This document shows positions 25,928 through 39,200 of a stretch of DNA of 64,000 nt, in pieces. The stretch is from Clavelina lepadiformis (Eukaryota; Chordata; Ascidiacea; Aplousobranchia; Clavelinidae). The DNA lies in assembly GCF_947623445.1 (NCBI RefSeq), contig NC_135240.1, positions 25,978,001 through 26,042,000 of the forward strand. The letters run 5' to 3'. The position numbers and the translations under genes were made by a program. Each line of letters opens with the position of its first letter. Position 1 is the first letter of the stretch. The notes beneath the pieces are model-generated. The model searched no databases. It had not been told where the DNA came from and saw only the letters and a list, made by a program, of their open reading frames with translations.

Positions 25928-28900
25928 TTACATCTGGTTCAAGATTATGTCAAGCAGAGAAACAAAAACACATGCAACTGAAAGAAAAATCCTAACAAAA
26001 AAAACAAAAACGTAATCATGAAGCATGGTATTTTTAACACTTTATCTAGTTGGGACATTTGCTACAGTGTGAACCTGACTGCAGAATATGGAAGTTTTCG
26101 CTGAAGTCACGGGGCGTGGAAGTAAAATTCTGTTGTGCAGGGAAGCAACCAGTGTGCACTGCAACTCGTGGCACAAGCAGGGCTTTGGAGCCGGAGCCCG
26201 GAGCATGTTCTGCATTTGTGGTAGGCAAGGTGCGAACTTTTATAAAAAAAAACGGAAAAAACTATTGCTTTCTTTTTTAGAAAGATTACTCTTCTCCCGG
26301 TGTGCAAAGCCATTTTGGCGAAACATCTCGGGTGTGCTCTTGCCATACTCTGGAGTGTGGGTCTGCATTTGATGATTGGGAAGGTAGGCTAGAAATTAAT
26401 GACATGGCCATTGAGTAAAACCATCTAGAATAATTGAATTACGCACCAAACACAACAATGCTACAGCATAATAAAAGCGTTTCATATTACAATCCATTCA
26501 TTCACTTTATTTTTCGACTGAAATATGGGGAACGAAAAATTGCACTGGCGCAGGTGGTGGCAACTATGTTCTCTACAGTTTAAATATAACTTTATACTGA
26601 GCTTTCCACAAAAACAGGCAAATATGTGCGGTACCCAGCAAGAACTAAATAACTCAGAAACTTCGGCTAGGCCGGCTTACATTTCGTACTCATGAGTACA
26701 GGTACTTCTGCAACTGGCTACAACAGTCTGACTGTCAGATTGTGAGAGAACCTATCACACATAAGAAATTACAATCACGCCACAACTTGGTATTGTAATG
26801 TGCAGTACTAATTGTTAAAGAATATAGAACAAATATCAATCTTTTTGTCCAAAGAGCAGCCTTGCCTAGCACAAAAACTTCACATGTCTGACTTTTGGAC
26901 TTCGATGATGACATCGCTTCTGCCTATAAATGTAACGTAAGGTGAAACCAAATGCAGTCACGCGATGGCGTTATGTTGTACACTCATTTGGAGAATGACT
27001 CGTCGGAAGTTCAAAGGTCATTTTACTCGAAATCAAACGTGGCAAACGTAACTTTTACAAGTAGTACGTTTCTTAAAAAGTACAATAAAGCAAAGTAATA
27101 TAAATTAGTATTAAGTTGTCTAGTCAGGCTTAAGTACAACAGTTGCTGTGAATATACAGATAAGATTTGGAAACACTGAAACGTAACAAAGGGTATTATT
27201 ACGTCATCAAAAACATTTAGGAATCAGTGATGCGTTATAAGATGATTCACATATTACCTGAAAGTTGAGTTCGGGGCTACTGGACTGATCACGTAGATTA
27301 TTTTGTGAAACATTGGGCTGTCTGTTTTTGAATGTTTTGTAATTTATTGGCCTCCGACTGTTTGAAACCATACGTATTTCTGTCAGTTCAGCTGAGTTTA
27401 ATTTAAGGCAGCATTAATTTTTCCTCTACCGATTTGAAAAACGCAACTTGCGTAAACGTCGAGTTGATTACGCAATTAGTATTTTCTTAAGCAACCGGTA
27501 AAACAAGTACGGTATCTGTTGTAGTATAACCAACCACAAGTAACTGACATAGGAAATTTTATGTTAAGTCAGCTAGGCCTATACCAATTACCAGCAGTTT
27601 TTGACAAGTAATCTTCATATTGTAGACACAACTGAGAATTTATGTTCAAAATGACTTACTAATATTTCATTCATTCGATATGTTAAGATATTAATTCCAT
27701 GTTAATATAACTAAGTAACTTTTCCAATTTTTGTAAAACAGTAACTTAGCAATCTTTCTTAGCTTTTAAAAAGAAACCTTATCCCAAGTAGAAACCTGTG
27801 GTGCAAATGAGAAACAAGGTGCAGATTAACTATAGTTGAAAACCACATGTCATTTAGTTTCATTTGGAATCTCATACTTTATATCTGCTGTTTTAAAGTG
27901 ATTATATATTTATTATTTAGTTAATTAAACAAACTTTTGCGATGTATTTGTGAGAGTTTATTTTGGTATTCAATTATTCTTCGGCAACTGTAAAACAATA
28001 TTTCTAAAGTTTCAAATACAGCAAAATCAATAAATGGAAGTGTTTCATGCTGAAGTGTTTCATCAAGCTAATATAGCTCTTACAGAGCATGTTACACCTG
28101 AAGTCAAGGAACTCATTCAGTCATTGCTTAACTTGCTGTATCGTATAAAGTATGTATCCAACAGACTGTTTCAACATGTAGGTCCCCAACCGGTGGCCCA
28201 TAATGTCATACTAAGTTCACATCACAATGCGGTCCGCAGTATTACCAGTTCAAACAAACAAAGTGGCCAGTAATTGAAAATTAGTATGTAATCGTTTATC
28301 GTATCATATTTAGACTTAATTTAATTTTTGTTGTGGTTAAAACTGTGAAGGATGTGGCAGTGCAGTGAATCATGATTAGCCAAAATATTAAACGGGTAAT
28401 TTTTAAAAGCTTCAGTAGTTTCTCGAATCACTCTCGAATCTATTAAGCTGCGCTTGGAATGTTTGTGTTTTAACATGGTTATGTTTCATACTTTTTACAA
28501 GAATTTGCATCTCTTTTTCGGCTGCAGTCCCCGGCCACTCATCGTTTAGGTTTTGCCCGAAATCGAAAAATATTAGAGATAGCCCATTCTGACCTATATA
28601 TGCTTATGTTTGTTTTAAATTAAAGTGGAAAAAATTTATAGATTTTTGATGAATTTCAAAAACAGATTCTCTACATGAGGTAATATGAACATTCGATGAA
28701 CCGATCACCAGTTGTTAAGCCTTATTTTAAGAATAACTTGTATTTACTTCTTTCAAACATCAGAAGCAACTGTGTACAGTAGAAACTACAGGAGGTGTGT
28801 GCTGTGTATTTGTCACCAATTTGCTGAATGCATTTTGTTGAAAACTAAAGACATCCATCGACTACAGTAATCTCGAATCCCCTAAGTTGGGCAAGATCAC

Positions 28901-28939
28901 ACTGAAGTTTCCAAGAAAAGACATTGTATATATTTAAAA
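25928..28939. other. Spacer between divergent SEC24 and SAR1
   Basis: About 3 kb separates the two start codons. It should hold both promoters and 5' UTRs, but I see no clear core promoter motif. A 20-bp hAT-like terminus (CAGGGCTTTGGAGCCGGAGC) lies at 26178. A 79-codon plus frame at 28034-28273 is unlike any protein I know. Confidence 0.45.
26178..26207 (+). mobile_element. Fragment of a hAT-like terminus shared with the insertion at 51409-51739
   Basis: The sequence CAGGGCTTTGGAGCCGGAGC matches exactly the reverse-complemented right end of the insertion near 51739. No opposite terminus or target duplication was found here, so it is a fragment or a diverged copy. Confidence 0.4.
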
Positions 28940-30559
28940 ATGTTTCTTTGGGACTGGTTCAAGTCTGCACTAAGCTACCTCGGTTTATACAACAAAAGTG
29001 GAAAACTCATGTTTCTTGGCCTCGATAATGCTGGGAAGACGACGCTACTTCATATGTTGAAAGATAACAAAATGAGCGTTCATGAACCCACAATGCATCC
29101 AAGTAAGTTGGCTTGAAATTGCACCGCTGCACATGTTTTTTGTGTTGTAGCTGTTGTACTTAGCTCTGATTGGTGTTCTAGATTATGTGCTAGTTACGCG
29201 AACTAGATTTCATTTTAAAGTAAACATTTCTTATTTACTTTACTTGTTTTTCGTTTCTAGCATCAGAAAATTTGGTAATGGGCAACATCTCATTCACAAC
29301 ATATGATCTTGGCGGTCACGAACAAGGTATAACGAGTTTATTTGTACTTTATAAAATAGTTTTTTGTACACAACAATATAGGTGATACTTTGTGATTAGG
29401 TTTTTCTTATTTTTAATGTTTGTTTTATTTAAAGTCTAATTATTTTATATTTGACTTGACCTCTTGCCGATTTTGCGTTATGTAATAATTTATTTACATC
29501 TGTGTTATTCATCAAACCACCTTTGGCAGTTGTCCCTTATCAATTAAACTTGTCTAACTGCAATCTTGCTAATCTGCTCAAGATAAACTTTTCTTTGTTT
29601 GCAAATGCCTGGACTTTGATCCACTTTTATCTCTCTCTGTTTAAATTCACATTCTGCCCACTGTCTTTTGTGTCAATGCCAAGCGAACCTTGTTTATCTA
29701 TCAGCTGTTGTAGCTCATTTGTTTCCAGATACTCTAAAATAAAATATCAAGTTAGACAAGCATTGAAAGTGTCACAATTAAATTTAACTTAACTAAAGGA
29801 CAACATACATGCAAAAATGAATTGCTTTGATAAAACTTACTTCAATGAGTCAATGAAATGTTGGCCAGATTAGCATGATTTGTTATGTTTTGCCTTGAGA
29901 TCGTATTTTTCATTGTTATTGCATACAAAGATTAACAACAATATTATTAGTTCAACCACACATGCTTTTTCGTCTTTACAGCAAGAAGAGTATGGAAAGA
30001 TTATTTTCCAGCTGTGAATGGAATCGTATTTCTGGTTGATGCTGCCGACAGGGGAAGATTCATGGAAGCAAAAGAAGAATTAAATGTAAAGAAATCAAAC
30101 ATTTTATATTTTGATTCAGAGTAATTAAGCCAATAAATATATAAAGAAGCATGAAGAAATTTTTTTGATGTTATGACATTAAGTTAACAAAATGATCATT
30201 TTTCAGAGCCTTTTGTTGGACGAACAGGTTGCAAATGCGCCAGTTTTAATCCTCGGAAATAAAATTGACACCCCAGCAGCCGTGAGCGAAGATGAACTTC
30301 GAAGTGTTTTTAGAATTCGATCAACCGGAAAAGTAAGTCATCAGAGAAGTCAAACCAGTGCTTCTACTGTCACATAAAAGTTTTCTTTGTTGATTACACC
30401 ATTACAAATATTTTAGACTTAAAATTTGATTTGAATTTTTAGGGCCAAGTACCACTTTCTAGCCTGGGAGGAGCGCGTCCAGTTGAAATTTTCATGTGTT
30501 CTGTTCTTAAAAAGCAAGGATATGGCGAAGGTTTCCGTTGGCTCAGCCAGTACATTTAA
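28940..30559 (+). CDS. SAR1: SAR1 small GTPase, initiator of COPII coat assembly (191 aa, 5 exons)
   Basis: Exons are 28940-29102, 29261-29326, 29982-30085, 30207-30332 and 30443-30559; 576 nt. The N-terminal amphipathic helix and linker read [17 protein letters not shown], as in SAR1. The GTP site is complete: P-loop GLDNAGKTT (27-35), switch II DLGGHEQ (70-76) and base-recognition NKID (129-132). The C-terminus [21 protein letters not shown] is the SAR1 signature and differs from ARF. On GTP loading SAR1 inserts in the ER membrane and recruits SEC23-SEC24. Length is a little under the vertebrate 198 residues; the stretch before the last block ([20 protein letters not shown]) is diverged and slightly short. 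A possible poly(A) signal AATAAA is at 31425-31430. The paralogue (A or B) cannot be assigned. Confidence 0.97.
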
Positions 30560-33226
30560 ACTTGAATATTTTGGCAACTTTGCATTATATTGCAACCTGC
30601 GATGCTTGCAACTGAATTTTTTCCTACTTATTCTTGGTTATAATTAAACTCTTTACTACTGGGTTAAACAAAAACCACTCCAGAATACACCATATCTAAC
30701 ATTAATTGCTCGGTCTGTCATCACTCATCAGTCAAATTGCATCCACTGGCCTCATAACATTTGTTAGGAAATTGAAAATCATCCTTGAGATGTCAAGTGA
30801 TTTACTTAAAGTTTTGAAAATGTTTCTGAACAATTTGTACCACTCTGAACAGTAAATGCAATCAAACAACTTGTTTTGAAAATCTGCATTTTATTTATTA
30901 AGACTATCAAGTGACCTTGGCAAGCAGTGAAGCTTAAGTCAAGCTAAGTTTGCTCTTTACAAAGCCAGGCCTTCAGACAAAGTGTATTTGCTTTAGGCTT
31001 GAGAACAAATATATAACGTTAGTTAGTGTTTCAACTTTGCTTTTATGAAATTGTCAATTTACAAGTAATTAAGAAATGTTTATTGTCAGTTTCCTGTTTG
31101 AATTTTCTTTCATGTCTTGTGGCTAGGGTGCATCGATTGCCTGTATAAACAAATGTGTATATGTGTCAAACAGAAAAAAAAGTGTAATTAAAATATCTTT
31201 ATGGTTACGTTTAATTTATCCATGATCATAACGTAGTTTTGCATTTTGATAAACAACGAATTACTGTCATAGTGTATGCCATTGTTTTAATTTGTGCCGT
31301 TTGCACCAAAACAAACCGGCACCTAGTTCCTGTAAAAACTTCTTTCGCTAATTTACGTACGAGCATTTCCAGATGACCTTTTTGTATGCAATATTATGAC
31401 TAATGGCTGTTAACATGTGATGGGAATAAAATAGAAATGCAAACGAAAAAGAGAAACGCTTCTTAACTCGTGCGATAATAATATTAGTATAGCGCTATAT
31501 TTTGTTAAAAAAATAGCCGCTCAAAGCTGCTAAACATATACGGTACAGATAAGTTCTGAGATTATAACCTAAATAAAAGGTCAGTAAAAACAGTGATAAA
31601 AGTTAGCATAGAAAGAAAGCTCAGGGCTGATAAGATAGCGAAAGTGAACTGATTTCTTGAAAGGATTGAGGCTATCCGCGTTGCGCACGTCCTGCGGTAG
31701 ATTGTTCCACGTCCTGGAAGCAGCTGCGGGAAACATTCGTGGGATGAGTTTTATGACGAACAATAAGCTGGTTAATGGTTAGACAAGCTCAAACCATGTG
31801 GCAAGTTATATCATTAGTATTGATCAAGAGACAAAAAGTCACGCGAAAACATTTTCTCTTCTCTGGAAATTTTTGGGACTATCGCCAACAACAATAAACA
31901 CCCTTGAAAAGAGATTTATGCACACAGAGGTGTCAGGTCTTAAACCTGATTAAGGAACAAAACTGGGATAAGTTAGAAGCATTAAGAAATGAAACCTTAC
32001 TGTTGAATTTGTTTGTAGACTATCACGCTAATGCAATTCACAATGTTCATCCAATACAGTATTTTTATTAAACGTCAACACATCCACAGAAAAGTGTTAC
32101 AACAGTGACTGGATTGAGAACCTGGTTTTATGAATGAAATGCGAGATTGTTGTGTTACAATGCAGTAATACTTACTGGTGTCATAAACCGTAACAGGAAA
32201 GAACAGTCACGCAAACCTTGCGCAAAACGAAAACAAGAAATAGCTACGAAAAACCACAGATTCTCTGTCGTGCTGTGTGAAAAATGTGCTAATACTGTTA
32301 AAAGTTATGGAATACCAGTGTTAAATTAAGCAGTTGTATTGTTAGAACTACTTAAATCGCATTATGATGAATTTACCAGGATTTTTGCGCTTAAAACCCT
32401 GGTACTAGATCGACTACGCCAAAATTTTGCGAGCTTACATAAAACTTCATAAAACATTCATACGTCATCACGAAAACAAGTGGAATCACTGGCAAAGCAC
32501 TGAAACAACTCAAACAAAAACAAAGGATTGTTACGAACACAATATACAAACATAAAGATATAAAACATAAAAAACAATAAGATATTGCACAGTTAAATAA
32601 CATATCTAAAATGCAAATGGGATCACTCGCACCAACAAGATACGTTCTTGGCTGTACAAAGGTGTCGATGAGGTTCAGGTACGTATAAGGCAAAATAGTT
32701 TGATTGGTGTGTATGAAACAGTGACAGCCTCTCCCTGATAAGCCGATTCAGAGCTGTAACGTGGTTTGAAATGGTAAGTTGTGTCCATAAGATGTCTGGG
32801 TTAACTGCACAGAATAAACACGTGAGTATTCTTCCTGTAATTTCAAGAGCCGCTGGTTATTGGTTGTAACAATATAAATCGAACCACAATGAAATCTATT
32901 ATTCTAAATTTATCTCTTAACACACGAAAAGAAATATCGAAAACTTTGTATGCCAGAATATCTTACGCACAGAAATGGGTCAACATCTAACAAACTAAGT
33001 TCTAAAATTAAAACAATACCATTAAATCACTGTCATTAAAATGTATGTATGAAGCCAACCCTACCACAGCGGAATACTTCTTTAACTCATATTAATCCAA
33101 ATACCGCCCGTTTCCTACGAACAGCGCTCATGTTTTGTGATGACAGACCTAAAGCAGAAGATTTAGAACAAATTTAACCAGTTGTGCCCCACCAGGGAGT
33201 TGATGGCGGGCTTAAATGAGCTGAAA
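30560..33226. other. Spacer between convergent SAR1 and FAM149 gene
   Basis: It contains SAR1 3' UTR (AATAAA at 31425-31430), a LINE fragment (31581-31763) and probably FAM149 3' UTR (minus-strand AATAAA at 32069-32064). A minus frame at 32391-32693 is Cys/Phe-rich and unassigned. Confidence 0.4.
31581..31763 (-). mobile_element. LINE fragment (tail of a non-LTR reverse-transcriptase ORF)
   Basis: The minus-strand frame contains FPAAASRTWNNLPQDVRNAD followed by SLNPFKKSVHFRYL. This is the typical end of LINE ORF2 proteins (F-A-A-x-x-WN-LP-x-x-R-x-x-x-S-x-x-x-FK). Only about 50 residues are visible, ending in a stop; no RT catalytic motif is nearby, so this is a short dead fragment. The clade (CR1/L2-like) is a guess. 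Confidence 0.6.
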
Positions 33227-36200
33227 TTATAGCCTGATATTTTGCAACTTACCCCATGAGGAGTGAGGGGGACCGGGTTCTTCGTCGGGGGAAGTGGACT
33301 GGCCCAATCCGAGATTGATGCTTCGTCCTGTACATGATTTGTAGCGATTTAATAAGTAGAATTACGACAATTACGCACAACTTATGGTCGCTTTTTAAGG
33401 TGTACCCTTCATGACAGTAACAGCCTATATTTCCAAGTACAACGTGCATAAAGCCCAACCAATTTTAACGGCTTCTTTAGTATTAAAAAAAACTTCTATC
33501 ATTTGTGGTCAGTCAAACATCGTCTGCTTCATTCTGACACGCACCTGTGATACCAACCAATCCCGTCACATTGTCGGGGCTAGTGGCTGATTGCTGTGGG
33601 TACGGTAGGTTGCTTCCACTTGAAGTTGCTAGAAACCCAGCGCCGGCAGGGCTTGATGTTTTAAGAGTTGGAATTCCGATCGAGTTCCCTTGAGCTCCAA
33701 ACATAAAGTTTGACGGAGTAACTGATGTGGACCGCTTCTGGACTAGATTGTCTGCCTAAAATTGACCCAGCGACGCAACATAAGACAACGACACCAGTAA
33801 AAGAACACAGACCTACTGTTTATTTATTTTTTCTACAAAACTTAAACTGTTTCATAGTTTCAAACCGGTATAGAGTTCATATTCTTTTACTGAGATGTTT
33901 ATTAAGATTCTTTTATTAAAATGTAGACAGCACCACTGCCTAGTTATTAAATCTAATTGAAAAGAAAACAGAACAAATTTTTGGACATAAATATTCTACC
34001 AGTTCAAAATACTTACGCGAAACGTGTGGGTAGTGTTTGGGCGGGACATGTTCTCTAGTGCTCTGTTGACTGGTTTCTCATCTGCTAACGCACTGGCTAT
34101 TCTGGTATGAGCTGTCTTGCCCCTCTAGTACAACAAAAAACATCATAATTAACTGCACAAGTTACAACAATATTATGAACATTTGAAAACGATGGTTATG
34201 TCAACAGCTAACACCTTCAGCTACTCCCCTAACTCACTTTCTAGGTCACTATAGCAAGCACAATGACAACTCAGACAAGGACAAAAAGGATGGATAACTT
34301 AAGGCTTAAGTATCAAACAGATAAACAGTACAAGACCATCAAAAACCAGACAGCTGAACATGACAGTGATAAAAAATTTAAGTTGTAAAAGTAACTGTAC
34401 GTAAATTACACCTTCAACCCACCGTTCTCTTGAAGTCCATCAGCGTATTCTCTTGGAGGGACTCTAACCCAGAGCTGATGGGAGGTAACCTGGAATTCAT
34501 CCACGTGCCAAGATTGGGGGCAGTGGGGGGAGGTTGAAAACTGTGTGGGGGTGAATTGATCCTGCCGCTAAATGATGTTGATTGGGGCTCAAGGTGACCT
34601 GGGATAAGTTTCGTTGCTTTGACGTATCCATCAAACTCGATGTTTGGTGTCTTAGCTCTGTTCAAAAAAGAAGGAAGACTTTTAGCAAGTCTAACATTCT
34701 CAATATACCAATAAAATACATGAGCAATCAAATATTTCATTGAAATATTCGCCAAAAGCTGAAAATTTTCAAATTAAAATGAAAACAAATAACAAAACAC
34801 ACAAATATCAAACATAAAACATCAGAAAACAAAATTCTCCATTTCACTAAAAACTCAACAACAACAACAACAGCAACACAAACGAAAAGAAGAAAACAAA
34901 CGACAGACAGACGCCGAAACGTTGCAGCAACATAAAATTTCATCAGTACCTGTCCAATGGGAGTAGTCTAGCAAGTCGACCCCCACGTCCTTTGCGGGTT
35001 GTTGCGCTTGGTTGCCGTGCCAACATGTCTCGATTGAAAGGCCGATTGGGGGTGGCGAGAGGGCTTGGCGTTCCACTGATAGCGATGGCTGAGAGATGAT
35101 GAGACATGGCACCGAGAGGATTACCAGATCCAGGGATGTTGGAGCCATTCACAAAATGACTGGACAATGGCCGGCCTGAGAATCGAGAGTCGTGGAGAGG
35201 CCCACCGGAAAAGTCGTCATTTCTGAATGAAAATTATCAAATATCATTAAATCAAATCAAATAATTAAATATCATCGTAAATCTTCGATAAATAATCTTT
35301 CAAATAACAAGCCTGTATATCATATTCCATTCAAAACAGAAGCTCAAATATCTTTCCTATAGGTAACCCAATTATGCTGCAAATCTTTTTCAGAAATCTA
35401 CAACTTTATTCTCATGATGATTTTTTTTCCTTTGGTGAAATTAGCATGGTCTCCAAACCAGTGATATAAGCAACAGGTGATATTATAAGTTAAAACAGTC
35501 AAGATCAACAACTTCAAGTAAACACTAAACAGTGTTTCATTTCTGTGCAGCTTTTACACAGTAATATACAAGAACTCACGGCAAGGGCAAACGTTCACTT
35601 CGGGCTTGCAGCTTCTTTTGACTGATCTTCATCACGTCATTTAAAGAATTAATGTCACCAGTGTTGGAATAGGGGGCAGTAGAGAGACGACCCTGCTTTT
35701 TTTTCGTTACATGAATTTTATTAGGATTACGAATGAGTTAGTATCGAGTACTTATCAAAAACATACATATCATCTAAAATTATTTCGCCTGCTTTTTTCG
35801 CTATAAAATTATGCTTTCGACTATTGTTTGAAAAAGAGGAAAAGACACATTCAAAATCATAGTGAGTTGGAATTTTTCAAAAACCTTCCAACTTACAGAG
35901 AAAGGTAAATGACGACTGTTCGCCTGGTCAAAATAGCTTCCTCTGGATAAAGGAAGTCCAACAACATCAGGATTAAGAAGCCTGGACATAGGCGGCATCA
36001 TCATCATGGAGGATGCGGGATTGAGTGGTTGTACTCCGAAACGATCTCCTGGAAGCTGGTGAGGATAGATTCCTTCCTCATAATCTACAACGCACAGAAT
36101 TAATGTTATTTGCTGGTTACGAACCTCACTGGTGACTATATTTAAAATTTTTTATATTAGCGTGTTATGTTTAACATTAATTTTTTTTTTCAAATAATAG

Positions 36201-39200
36201 CTCTCCCTATCATTTACTTTAACCATAAATTATGCAGTAAAAGCAGTGGAAAGGTAATTACAATAAAATGGGTACAACCAAAGTTTAGACGGTAAGGCCG
36301 ATTCTAAGATAAGATTTACAGTTGCTTTGTACATTTAGACAATTTTGGAAGAAAAATCAAGCACTTTTGTAGAGTAAATTAGTAAAGCAACAAAACTGTT
36401 ACAAAACACAAAAGAAACATAGAAAACTTATGTAAGTGCAATGGACCAGTAAATGATAACGCACACATGTCACATACACAGGTTGTCAGGTCTGACTTTG
36501 GGGTCTGCCAAAAAGTTTTGAGGGACAGTAAAGGAACTTCTAAGAGACCATGACTTACAAAAACTAACTGCTAATTTTCTGCTGTAATACAAATTTCAAG
36601 AAACCATTGGAGAAATTTAGAGACAGTTTCAGTTCCCAAAAACAACCTCAAAAACCACTGAACACACACACACAAACAAGTGAAGTTATTAACTAACCTA
36701 AATTTTCAGGGAAGAAATTTTGTGGACCAATCTGCTGCGATCTGTGGTCGTTAGGATATCTTAACGTTGGAACGCTAAGTTGTGAATTGTCTTTCATTTC
36801 AGTTGCATGCAACAAGTTCTCGGAAAGCTGCGTGTCCTGAGCTCGAGATATGTTCTGAACCAGATGCTAGACAAAGAAATTAGAGACCACAATTTATTAA
36901 ACATTATATCACATTTAAATGCTAACTACTAAATTCCATGTAAAATTGATTAAAATTACGCAGCCAGTTAAATAAATGCTATTATATTATTTGCATTACA
37001 TGATATCTTCAATAAAAATAAAAAATAAATATATATTTTATTAAAAAATTTTCCGTTTTTTTTTATATAAATAAAAAATAAGTAAGTCAATGGCATGCTG
37101 TCTTAAAAATCGTCAAAGTTAATTTAACAGTAGGTTTATTTTTGCAAAGATTAGAACAGTAACCTTGAGTAAAGATGCCTTTGACCTCTTATCGCTTGAA
37201 AGACATGCAACCACACGATTCCAAACCACGTCAAAGACCTGGTGGAGGACAGCATCGCGAACACATGCGTTAGGCGTTATTGGAGGAAAACCAAGTCGTC
37301 TTCGCCGCGGGATGTAATACCTCTTTGTATTTTCCTCCTCATCCCTACGTGCAACATACAATGATTAATTTCTGTGGGTTAAGTTTAGATTTAAAACTAA
37401 GAATTATGAGCAGCAGATCTGAAAATATAATTATTTTACTGAAAAGTAGTTTTCTGGGCATTTAATGTTCCAACTTTGGTTTGAAAATCAAAGCAGTCTT
37501 ATGCCTAATAGATACGAAGAAATGATGAGCAAAGCCTACATCTCTCGTATGTCATATGCCAAGTATTCTTCTACGGTCCCATCTTGTTCGAAGATCTCCT
37601 CATAGAGATGAGGTAGCTTGCTGCCAACGGATGTTGGGGCATAAATATTGTCCTGATCGGGAGGATGAAAGTGTTGGGATGGGACCGCATGAGTCGGAAC
37701 CGATGAGCCTCGCACTTCCAGGCTGAAAATGTGAATAGAATTACAAAATGAATTTAGGATGAGGTTATGGCATGCAGACTATAATAGAGCCAGCATTGTA
37801 TATGGTGGAATTGAAAGGTGCAAAGTAAGATTGTTACCTACATTCAGCTAAAACACCTGATGGGTGAAGCTACCAATTAACATTACTATTAAAAAGTTCA
37901 GGTCAGAGTTATCAAACTTTTAGAAGTGTTAGAGGTGTAAAAGTCTTTAGAAGTGTTAGACTATGATGATTTGAAAAGAAACAAGCAACCTGTCAACATC
38001 AAGAGGATCTAAGTCATTGGTTGGCTGAGGAGCTTGTATAGATGACTTTTTGCTTTGAGCTGCAACTGGATGCCATTGTCCAATATCACATGGTGGTAAC
38101 AGCTGTAAAATTGACCACTGGTTTACATTGGGCATAAAGCCACATAACTTATAACCAGCATCGTAAAATATGTAGTCTAGTAAACGCATAAAGGTATGCA
38201 TAATACGTTATTACTACAAAATATAACACAAAATCATTTGACAAAACTTACACAGTACCAAATATATATTGTCCTTATTAATAAGTTACTGAATGGAAAA
38301 TTATACTGGTACCTGTTTACCGATGATCCTTAAATGAGGAAAAGCCACCATCCATTCCCGGCATTCCTGCTGTAAGGAAATGCTTCCGGAGAGCACACCC
38401 TCAAACAACATCCTCTCGATTTCCTGGAACATTTCCCTCACGCGCTGGCTTGCCTGGTGATCAAACTCCTAAAAATATAACAGACAAGGTCATCCCGTGA
38501 GCAAAATGATTTACGAGAGTTTCAAACAAATACAAAGAAAATTGTCTGCTCATAACTCACATCGTCCCCCCACGAGTACACCGAACTTCTTTCAGTCGTG
38601 TTGCCCGTTGTAAAGCTATTACCAGCAGACCAGTAGTGAGAAGTTTCTAAGAAACCAAACATTTTGATAAACAGTAAAGAACCAGTATTCCAGAAACCTA
38701 ATTTGACTAATCCTGAACGCTTAAGACATGACAAATATAAAGAATCATGATTTAATTAAATATTAAAATTGTTCAATTCTCTTATCTGACAAATCAAATT
38801 GCACAGATACAAATACATATCAATATATATACAAACAATTTTAAATCTTTTAAGAAAGATAACTTGGGAAGAGTTGAAATTGCTTTATTAAACCAAATTG
38901 TTGCAAGAATGACAACAACTACAGAAAACTTCACCTTTTATAAAGTGCAGTACTGAAATAATCAAAAAAAAGCCTTAAGAAATGGGTCCTCGTTCCTACT
39001 GAAAATCTTTGCTTGACTTGTTTGTTTTGCCTGTTACTTTTCACTTTTATCACATTCCCATCTTATTTCGTTGATTGACACCTTATCATTGTTGTAGTCG
39101 GAACCCAGTGTTTATTATCTTGTTGCACTACCTGTGGTACAATCTTATCTCTGTGGATAACACATTTTCTTTTTTATCACACCTTGTCGTTTATATACCG

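Noticed and set aside
28034-28273. 79-codon plus frame upstream of SAR1 as a small gene
   Set aside because: No family match, no splice or start context that decides for it; kept only as a remark in the spacer.
32391-32693. 100-codon minus frame as an extra FAM149 exon or LINE part
   Set aside because: No similarity to either; Cys/Phe-rich composition looks like non-coding AT-rich sequence.
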